The translations under genes and the position numbers were made by a program. From contig CAMLKN010000051.1 of NCBI GenBank assembly GCA_946480655.1, forward strand, positions 1-12,155: a DNA stretch of 12,155 bases, given 5' to 3'. This document shows positions 6,893 to 12,155 of the stretch, in pieces. Under the pieces are notes generated by a model. The model was not told the DNA's origin and made no database searches. It was given only the letters and a program-made list of their open reading frames with translations. The stretch comes from an uncultured Devosia sp. GTDB taxonomy: Bacteria > Pseudomonadota > Alphaproteobacteria > Rhizobiales > Devosiaceae. Position 1 is the first letter of the stretch, and each line of letters starts with the position of its first letter.

Positions 6893-8216
6893 CTATAGGG
6901 CGCTCCTCGGGATATCTGTAGGGTCGTTGCGACCGCTTCAAGGCCAACGCTGTCGCCACGGTGATGGTGCCGACGCGGCCCACGAACATCAGCACGACCA
7001 GCGTCAGCTCCGCCGAAGGCGGCAGGCTGGCGGTGATGCCGGTCGACAGGCCCACAGTAGCGAAGGCCGAGATGGTTTCAAACAGCACCTGCTCAAGCGG
7101 AAATGCGGTCACCGACAGCAGATGAAGCGTCCCAAGGCCAATGGCCAGCACAGCAAGAAAGACCAGCGTCAGCGCCTGGCGCAGCACATCGACCGAGAAA
7201 CGGCGGCGAAAGGCGGTGGTATCGGCCTCGCCCCGGATTTCGGCCCACATGGCCAAGGCCAGGATGACAACCGTGGAGACCTTGATGCCACCAGCCGTAC
7301 CGGCGCTGCCGCCGCCAATGAACATCAGCATGTCGCTGAGCAACAGGGTTTCGGGCCGCATGGCGGCGATATCGACCGAGTTGAAACCGGCCGTGCGGGT
7401 CATCACCGAGTGAAACAGGGCGTCGAGGACCCGTTCCGGCAGTGAGAGCAGCGTCAACGAGCCCTCGGCGGCCGATTCATAGGCCAGCACGGCCAGCGTC
7501 CCGGTGACGATCAGAACCGCGGTGCCCAGCAGGGTTATCTTGGTGTGCACCGACCATTTCGAGGGTTGCCAGAGCCGGGCCTTGAGATCGGCGAGAACCG
7601 GAAAGCCGATGCCGCCAACAATCACCGCCAGCATGACGGGACTGAGGAACAGCCAGTCGTCGGCGAAGCCGATCAGATTGTCCGAATAGGTCGAGAAGCC
7701 TGCATTGTTGAAGGCGGAAACCGAGTGGAAGAGCCCGTTCCAGACCGCCACCGGGATGGACTCGCCGTAGTGCCAGTGGAGGCGTGCCGCCAGCAGCACC
7801 CAGATCACGAGTTCGATGAGGAGTGTCGCCACTAGGATGAGGCGGAGCACGCTCGTGACATCACCAAGGTGGAGCGTGCGGGTTTCTGCCTGTGCGATCA
7901 TGCGGGTCCGCAGCCCCAGCCGGCGGCTGATGAGCACGCCCAGCAAGGTACTGCCAGTCATGATGCCGAAACCGCCGACCTGGATCAGGGCCAGGATCAC
8001 GGCCTGGCCGAAGGGCGTCCAGTAGGTCGGGGTATCCACCACGATAAGGCCGGTGACACATACGGCGGAGGTCGCGGTGAACAGTGCGGTGAGAATATCC
8101 GCTCCCCCGGGCCCGACCCTGGCCGCCGGCAGAAGCAGGAGCGCCGTGCCAATGGCAATGGCTGCGAGGAAAGCCAGAGGGACCAGGCGGGCTGGGTGTT
8201 GCAGGGACGATCTCAA
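6885..8216 (-). CDS. ktrB: Potassium uptake membrane subunit, KtrB/TrkH family
   Basis: The product (443 aa) is an inner-membrane K+ translocating subunit with four M1-P-M2 repeats. The selectivity-filter glycines are visible: SAVCVTGL (G56), SAFNNAGFS (G173), MTRTAGFN (G277) and SAFATVGLS (about G389). The gating loop GGGSAGTAGGIK (from residue 301) in the third repeat is a hallmark of TrkH/KtrB proteins. Length and the CVTGLIVVDT context fit KtrB, a symporter that is Na+-dependent in studied cases, better than the longer TrkH. The predicted start is TTG at 8216: the frame is open upstream to a stop at 8271-8273 without ATG or GTG, and AGAAGG lies 6 bases before the TTG. It is divergent from the kdp operon across 145 bp and shares an 8-bp overlap with ktrA. 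Confidence 0.92.
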   Translation of the reverse strand: MRSSLQHPARLVPLAFLAAIAIGTALLLLPAARVGPGGADILTALFTATSAVCVTGLIVVDTPTYWTPFGQAVILALIQVGGFGIMTGSTLLGVLISRRLGLRTRMIAQAETRTLHLGDVTSVLRLILVATLLIELVIWVLLAARLHWHYGESIPVAVWNGLFHSVSAFNNAGFSTYSDNLIGFADDWLFLSPVMLAVIVGGIGFPVLADLKARLWQPSKWSVHTKITLLGTAVLIVTGTLAVLAYESAAEGSLTLLSLPERVLDALFHSVMTRTAGFNSVDIAAMRPETLLLSDMLMFIGGGSAGTAGGIKVSTVVILALAMWAEIRGEADTTAFRRRFSVDVLRQALTLVFLAVLAIGLGTLHLLSVTAFPLEQVLFETISAFATVGLSTGITASLPPSAELTLVVLMFVGRVGTITVATALALKRSQRPYRYPEERPIVG

Positions 8217-8269
8217 GCTCGGCCTTCTCGTTCGTGACCGGCGCAGAGAGCGACCGGGTGCGGGGTGAC

Positions 8270-8287
8270 TTTATGCTTTTCTTATGG
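8270..8287. promoter_or_regulatory. Candidate KdpE-type operator in the ktrB/kdp divergent spacer
   Basis: TTTATGCTTTTCTTATG (8270-8286) contains TTTATG and CTTATG as direct half-sites 11 bp apart. The E. coli KdpE operator, as I recall it, is TTTATACTTTTTTTACA, with the same spacing and T-run between half-sites. The site lies about 75 bp before the first kdp mini-gene and about 54 bp before ktrB, so it could serve either side. KdpD and KdpE are not in the window. An adjacent TGGCC-G-GGCCA inverted repeat (8285-8295) is also noted. No convincing -35/-10 pair could be picked. The match is by eye only. Confidence 0.5.
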
Positions 8288-8351
8288 CCGGGCCAAACCT
8301 TCCGGATGGAATTTTTACGCGCGGCGGGAGCATTGCATCGTCTCCACCCAT

Positions 8352-8356
8352 GGAGG
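8352..8356 (+). promoter_or_regulatory. Ribosome-binding site of the kdp leader mini-gene
   Basis: GGAGG sits 5 bases before the ATG at 8362. It overlaps an in-frame ATG at 8350, which is therefore the less likely start. Confidence 0.7.
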
Positions 8357-8361
8357 CAACC

Positions 8362-8445
8362 ATGCTCGACCTGATCTATCTCGCCGTCGCCACCGCGGCT
8401 TTCCTGGGCCTCGTCGCCTATGCGCGCGGCCTTTCTCGTCTGTGA
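8362..8445 (+). CDS. 27-residue single-span membrane peptide before kdpF
   Basis: This reading frame encodes 27 residues, MLDLIYLAVATAAFLGLVAY followed by a basic tail ARGLSRL, i.e. one hydrophobic helix with a positively charged C-terminus that would face the cytoplasm. A GGAGG ribosome-binding site 5 bases upstream supports translation. It ends 7 bp before kdpF. From memory, comparable unnamed mini-proteins precede kdpF in other proteobacterial kdp operons, which would support a real gene, but I cannot verify that here. A plausible role is as a second KdpF-like stabilising helix of the KdpFABC complex; the sequence lacks the PERF ending of KdpF. It is too short for homology to be convincing by eye. 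Confidence 0.65.
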   Translation: MLDLIYLAVATAAFLGLVAYARGLSRL

Positions 8446-8452
8446 GGCCGCC

Positions 8453-8533
8453 ATGCTGATCATCGCCTTTCTCGTCGCGCTGGGCCTGGCCCTCTACCTG
8501 CTGGCGACCCTCATCGCCCCAGAGCGCTTCTGA
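8453..8533 (+). CDS. kdpF: K+-transporting ATPase subunit F
   Basis: The product is 26 residues: a single hydrophobic helix (about residues 2-22, IIAFLVALGLALYLLATLI) and the ending APERF, the recognisable C-terminus of KdpF. In E. coli KdpF is a one-span peptide that stabilises the KdpABC complex in the membrane. The ATG at 8453 follows TGAGG, which overlaps the stop codon of the preceding mini-gene, suggesting coupled translation. kdpA begins 27 bp further on. Confidence 0.85.
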   Translation: MLIIAFLVALGLALYLLATLIAPERF

Positions 8534-8560
8534 TTTTCCTCTCCCCAAGGAGACTATTTC

Positions 8561-10270
8561 ATGACCTGGCAAGGCTGGCTGCAAATCGGCCTCGTACTCG
8601 CCCTCGTCGCCGTGGCCATCAAGCCGCTCGGCCTCTATATGGCCCGGACATTCGCCGGCGAGCGAACCTTCCTTTCACCCGTTCTCGGCCCGGTCGAGCG
8701 CGGCTTTTATCGTCTGGCGGGCCTCGACCCCAAGGGCGAGCAGGGCTGGCTGGGCTACGCCATCGGGGTGCTGATGTTCAGCTTCTTCGGCGTGCTGCTG
8801 CTCTATGCGATCCTGCGGCTGCAGGGCAGCCTGCCGCTCAACCCTCAGGGGTTTGCCGGACTTGCCCCGGACCTGGCCTTCAACACCGCCGTCAGCTTCG
8901 TCACCAATACCAACTGGCAGTCCTATGGCGGCGAGACGACCATGAGCCACCTCAGCCAGATGCTGGGCCTGACGGTGCAGAATTTCGTCTCGGCGGCGAC
9001 CGGCATCGCCACTGCAGTCGCTGTTTCGCGCGCCTTTGCCCGCGCCGGCGTTGATCGGATCGGCAATTTCTGGGTCGACCTGACCCGCGCCACGCTCTAC
9101 GTGCTGCTGCCCATCGCCATTGTCGTCGCGCTGGCCTTTGCGGCCCTGGGCATGCCGCAGACGCTGGAGGGATCGGTGGCGGCCACCACGCTCGAAGGCG
9201 CCAGCCAGACCATTGCCATGGGCCCCATGGCCAGCCAGGAAGCGATCAAGCAGCTCGGCACCAATGGCGGCGGCTTCATGAACGTCAATGCCGCCCATCC
9301 GTTCGAAAACCCCAATGCCTTCTCGAACTACCTCGCCATCTTCTCCATGCTCGCGATCTCCTCGGCCGTGGTCTACACGTTCGGGCAGATCGCCGGCAGC
9401 CGCCGCCAGGCCTGGGCCCTGCTCTCGGCCATGGCCGTGCTGCTGGTTATCGGCATCGGCGGCATCTACTGGGCCGAGACGGCGGGCAATCCCATCCATA
9501 TTGCTGCGGGCCTCGATCCGGCCCTGGGCAATATGGAGGGCAAGGAAATCCGCTTCGGCCAGGCCATGACCGCGCTCTATGCGGCCGTGACGACAGGCCT
9601 CTCCAATGGCGGCGTCAATGCCATGCATTCCTCGCTGACGCCCCTGGGTGGCCTCGTGCCCCTGTTCCTGATCCAGCTGGGCGAAGTGCTGCCCGGCGGG
9701 GTGGGGTCGGGCCTCTATGGCATGGTGGTCTTTGCCATCCTCACCGTGTTTGTCGCCGGGCTCATGGTGGGCCGCACGCCCGAATTCCTCGGCAAGAAGA
9801 TCGAGGCGCGCGAGATGAAGCTGGCCATGCTGGCCGTTCTCATCCTGCCCCTGGCCATTCTCGGCTTCTCGGCGGTCGCCGCCGTCATCCCCGCGGGCCT
9901 GGCCGGTCCGGCAAATGCCGGTCCGCATGGGCTCACGGAAATCCTCTATGCCTATTCCTCGGCTGCAGGCAATAACGGCTCGGCCTTTGCCGGCCTCTCC
10001 GCCAATTCGCCCTGGTACAATACGACGCTGGGGCTGGCCATGCTGGCCGGGCGCTTTGCCTATATCGTGCCGGTGCTGGCCATTGCCGGCTCGCTCGCCC
10101 GCAAGCCCAAGGTGCCTGCCTCCTCAGGCACTTTTCCGACCGACGGGCCGCTCTTCGTGGGCCTCCTGGTCGGCATCATCCTCATTCTGGGCGGGTTGCA
10201 GTTCTTCCCCGCGCTCGCCCTCGGGCCGATCCTCGAGCATGTGCTGATGCTCGCCGGCCAGACTTTCTAG
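8561..10270 (+). CDS. kdpA: K+-transporting ATPase subunit A
   Basis: The product (569 aa) is the channel-like K+-binding subunit of the KdpFABC pump, homologous to KtrB/TrkH pores. It has about ten membrane helices in four M1-P-M2 units. The four filter segments are intact: [11 protein letters not shown] from residue 115, TNGGGF from 234, [10 protein letters not shown] from 344, and SAAGNNGSA from 467 (GNNG at 470-473). The N-terminal [26 protein letters not shown] and ERGFYRLAG are family-typical, and the length is close to the usual 555-600. The ATG at 8561 has a strong AAGGAGA (8547-8553) seven bases upstream. kdpB follows after 9 bp. In this complex K+ enters through KdpA and passes to KdpB for ATP-driven release into the cytoplasm. 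Confidence 0.98.
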   Translation: MTWQGWLQIGLVLALVAVAIKPLGLYMARTFAGERTFLSPVLGPVERGFYRLAGLDPKGEQGWLGYAIGVLMFSFFGVLLLYAILRLQGSLPLNPQGFAGLAPDLAFNTAVSFVTNTNWQSYGGETTMSHLSQMLGLTVQNFVSAATGIATAVAVSRAFARAGVDRIGNFWVDLTRATLYVLLPIAIVVALAFAALGMPQTLEGSVAATTLEGASQTIAMGPMASQEAIKQLGTNGGGFMNVNAAHPFENPNAFSNYLAIFSMLAISSAVVYTFGQIAGSRRQAWALLSAMAVLLVIGIGGIYWAETAGNPIHIAAGLDPALGNMEGKEIRFGQAMTALYAAVTTGLSNGGVNAMHSSLTPLGGLVPLFLIQLGEVLPGGVGSGLYGMVVFAILTVFVAGLMVGRTPEFLGKKIEAREMKLAMLAVLILPLAILGFSAVAAVIPAGLAGPANAGPHGLTEILYAYSSAAGNNGSAFAGLSANSPWYNTTLGLAMLAGRFAYIVPVLAIAGSLARKPKVPASSGTFPTDGPLFVGLLVGIILILGGLQFFPALALGPILEHVLMLAGQTF

Positions 10271-10279
10271 GAGACAGTC

Positions 10280-12155
10280 ATGTCAACGAAAGCTGTAACG
10301 CCTTCGGTCTTCGACCCGGCCATCCTGCTGCCGGCCCTGCGCGACGCGCTGGTCAAGCTCGACCCGCGCCAGCTGGTGCGCAACCCGGTGATCTTCGTCA
10401 CCGAGGTGGTGGCCCTGGTGGTCACCCTGCTCTGGGTCCAGGAACTGGCGACCGGTATCGGCGCGCCGGCCTTTTCCGGGCAGATCGCTGCCTGGCTGTG
10501 GTTCACCGTGCTCTTTGCCAATTTCGCCGAAGCCGTCGCCGAAGGGCGCGGCAAGGCGCAGGCCGAGAGCCTCAAGCGCGGCAAGGCGGATCTCTTCGCC
10601 AAGAAACTGCTCAATCCCGCCGATGAGGCCAACACGGCTTCGGAGGTCATTCCCGCCACGGCGCTCAAGGTCGGCGACATCGTGCTCGTCGAGGCCGGCG
10701 ACATCATCCCCGGCGACGGCGAGGTGATATCCGGCGTCGCCTCGGTCAATGAAAGCGCCATTACCGGCGAATCCGCTCCAGTGATCCGCGAAAGCGGCGG
10801 CGACCGTTCGGCCGTCACCGGCGGCACGCAGATCATCTCGGACTGGCTGCGCATCCGCATCACCACCAAGCCCGGCGAAAGCTTCGTCGATCGCATGATC
10901 GGGCTCATCGAAGGCGCCAAGCGGCAGAAGACCCCCAACGAGATCGCCCTCTCGATCCTGCTCTCGGGCCTGACGCTGGTATTCCTGATCGCGGTGGTGA
11001 CGCTCTATGGCCTGGCGCTCTATTCGGGCACCGACCTCTCGCTCGCCGTGCTGGCCGCGCTCCTCGTGACCTTGATCCCCACCACCATCGGCGGGCTGCT
11101 CTCGGCCATCGGTATTGCCGGCATGGACCGGCTGATCCGGTTCAACGTCGTGGCCACATCCGGCCGGGCCGTGGAAGCGGCAGGCGACGTCGATACGCTG
11201 CTGCTCGACAAGACCGGCACCATCACTTTCGGCAATCGCATGGCCAGCGAATTCCTGCCGGTCAGCGGTGTCGACGAGACCGAGCTGGCCCGGGCCGTGC
11301 TGCTGTCGAGCCTGGCCGACGAGACCGCGGAAGGTCGTTCGATCGTGGCTCTGGCCAAGTCGGACTATGGTCTTTCCGAGCCGGCGGTCGGCGCGGGCAA
11401 GGCCATTCCGTTCTCGGCGCAGACCCGCATTTCCGGCATCGACATCGATGGTCGGGAAATCCGCAAGGGCGCGGTGGATGCCGTGCTCAGGTTCGTCGGC
11501 ATCGACAAGGCGCAGGCGCCGGCTGAGTTCAACGCGGCTGTTGACCGGGTGGCGCGGACGGGCGGCACGCCGCTGGCTGTGGCCGAGGGACGCAAGCTGC
11601 TGGGCGTTATCCACCTCAAGGACGTCGTCAAGCCCGGCATCAAGGAGCGCTTCGCGGCCCTCAGGGCCATGGGCATCAAGACGGTCATGGTCACCGGCGA
11701 CAATCCTGTCACGGCCGCGGCCATCGCCTCGGAAGCCGGTGTCGACGATTTCCTGGCCGAAGCCACGCCCGAGCAGAAGCTCGACTATATCCGGCGCGAG
11801 CAGGAGGGCGGGCGGCTGATCGCCATGTGCGGCGACGGCACCAATGACGCCCCTGCCCTCGCCCAGGCCGATGTCGGGGTCGCCATGCAGTCCGGCACCC
11901 AGGCGGCGCGCGAGGCCGGCAATATGGTCGACCTCGATTCCAGCCCCACCAAGCTCATCGAGATCGTCGAGATCGGCAAGCAGATCCTGATGACGCGCGG
12001 CTCGCTGACCACCTTCTCCATCGCCAATGACGTGGCGAAATATTTCGCCATCATCCCGGCTTTGTTCATCGCCACCTATCCCGAACTGGGCGCGCTCAAT
12101 GTCATGGGCCTGGCTTCGCCGGAATCGGCCATTCTCTCGGCGGTGATCTTCAACG
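10280..12155 (+). CDS. kdpB: K+-transporting ATPase ATP-binding subunit B (partial, 3' end cut)
   Basis: This is the P-type (P1A) ATPase subunit of KdpFABC. About 625 residues are present and the reading frame is still open at the window edge; the family is about 680-700 aa, so mainly the last membrane helices are missing. The actuator motif TGES is at 162-165, the phosphorylated aspartate in DKTGT is D310, KTPNE precedes the M3/M4 region, IPTTIGG is the M4 signature, and the hinge GDGTNDAPA begins at 518. Numbering runs three ahead of E. coli KdpB (D307, TGES 159-162). Ser165 therefore corresponds to Ser162, whose phosphorylation inhibits the E. coli pump at high K+; conservation here means such control is possible. 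The ATG at 10280 follows AGGAGA (10269-10274), which overlaps the kdpA stop. kdpC should follow beyond the window. Confidence 0.98.
   Translation, partial: MSTKAVTPSVFDPAILLPALRDALVKLDPRQLVRNPVIFVTEVVALVVTLLWVQELATGIGAPAFSGQIAAWLWFTVLFANFAEAVAEGRGKAQAESLKRGKADLFAKKLLNPADEANTASEVIPATALKVGDIVLVEAGDIIPGDGEVISGVASVNESAITGESAPVIRESGGDRSAVTGGTQIISDWLRIRITTKPGESFVDRMIGLIEGAKRQKTPNEIALSILLSGLTLVFLIAVVTLYGLALYSGTDLSLAVLAALLVTLIPTTIGGLLSAIGIAGMDRLIRFNVVATSGRAVEAAGDVDTLLLDKTGTITFGNRMASEFLPVSGVDETELARAVLLSSLADETAEGRSIVALAKSDYGLSEPAVGAGKAIPFSAQTRISGIDIDGREIRKGAVDAVLRFVGIDKAQAPAEFNAAVDRVARTGGTPLAVAEGRKLLGVIHLKDVVKPGIKERFAALRAMGIKTVMVTGDNPVTAAAIASEAGVDDFLAEATPEQKLDYIRREQEGGRLIAMCGDGTNDAPALAQADVGVAMQSGTQAAREAGNMVDLDSSPTKLIEIVEIGKQILMTRGSLTTFSIANDVAKYFAIIPALFIATYPELGALNVMGLASPESAILSAVIFN

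Noticed and set aside
8350..8361. ATG at 8350 as the start of the kdp leader peptide
   Set aside because: It overlaps the GGAGG that is well placed for the ATG at 8362.
8675..9928. 417-codon minus-strand open frame inside kdpA
   Set aside because: Low-complexity His/Asp/Gly-rich translation typical of an antisense shadow; kdpA on the + strand is unmistakable.
10283..11614. 443-codon minus-strand open frame inside kdpB
   Set aside because: Same kind of shadow; the + strand carries all P-type ATPase motifs.

Overview
The window looks like the chromosome of a GC-rich alphaproteobacterium. The order dac - tmk - holB - metG - tatD - metallo-hydrolase, and a short methionyl-tRNA synthetase without zinc-knuckle cysteines, point to the Hyphomicrobiales, possibly near Devosia. 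That placement rests on gene order and protein style, not on a database search. No mobile element, CRISPR array, rRNA or tRNA was seen.

Region 1 (1-5609, + strand) is a housekeeping cluster. It opens with the last 55 residues of a PBP5-type D-alanyl-D-alanine carboxypeptidase, closed by a perfect 11-bp intrinsic terminator. Next to the terminator lies a degenerate second copy of the same hairpin plus flank. Then comes a tightly packed run: tmk (thymidylate kinase), holB (clamp-loader delta prime), metG (methionyl-tRNA synthetase), tatD (metal-dependent nuclease), a metallo-beta-lactamase-fold hydrolase and a small ABM-domain protein. The junctions tmk/holB and holB/metG overlap by 4 bp, and metG/tatD and tatD/hydrolase are 1 and 4 bp apart. 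The ABM gene follows after 25 bp with its own ribosome-binding site. This arrangement suggests one transcript supplying DNA precursor synthesis, replication, translation and nucleic-acid clean-up functions.

Region 2 (5610-6217) is about 600 bp without a convincing gene, between convergent transcription units. It has a locally AT-rich patch with a perfect 16-bp palindrome, and a separate 9-bp inverted repeat.

Region 3 (6218-12155) is devoted to potassium uptake. On the minus strand, ktrB-like (membrane pore) and ktrA-like (RCK regulatory subunit) genes overlap by 8 bp and both appear to start with TTG. Divergently, on the + strand, lies the kdp operon of the high-affinity K+ ATPase: a 27-residue single-span peptide, a 26-residue KdpF, KdpA, and KdpB cut by the window edge. 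The 145-bp divergent spacer carries a direct repeat spaced 11 bp that resembles my recollection of the E. coli KdpE operator. A K+-limitation response could therefore switch on kdp next to the housekeeping Ktr system.

I found no clearly novel multi-gene system. The most worthwhile unknowns are the extra mini-protein before KdpF, the duplicated hairpin element at 185-313, and the unassigned 5610-6217 gap.
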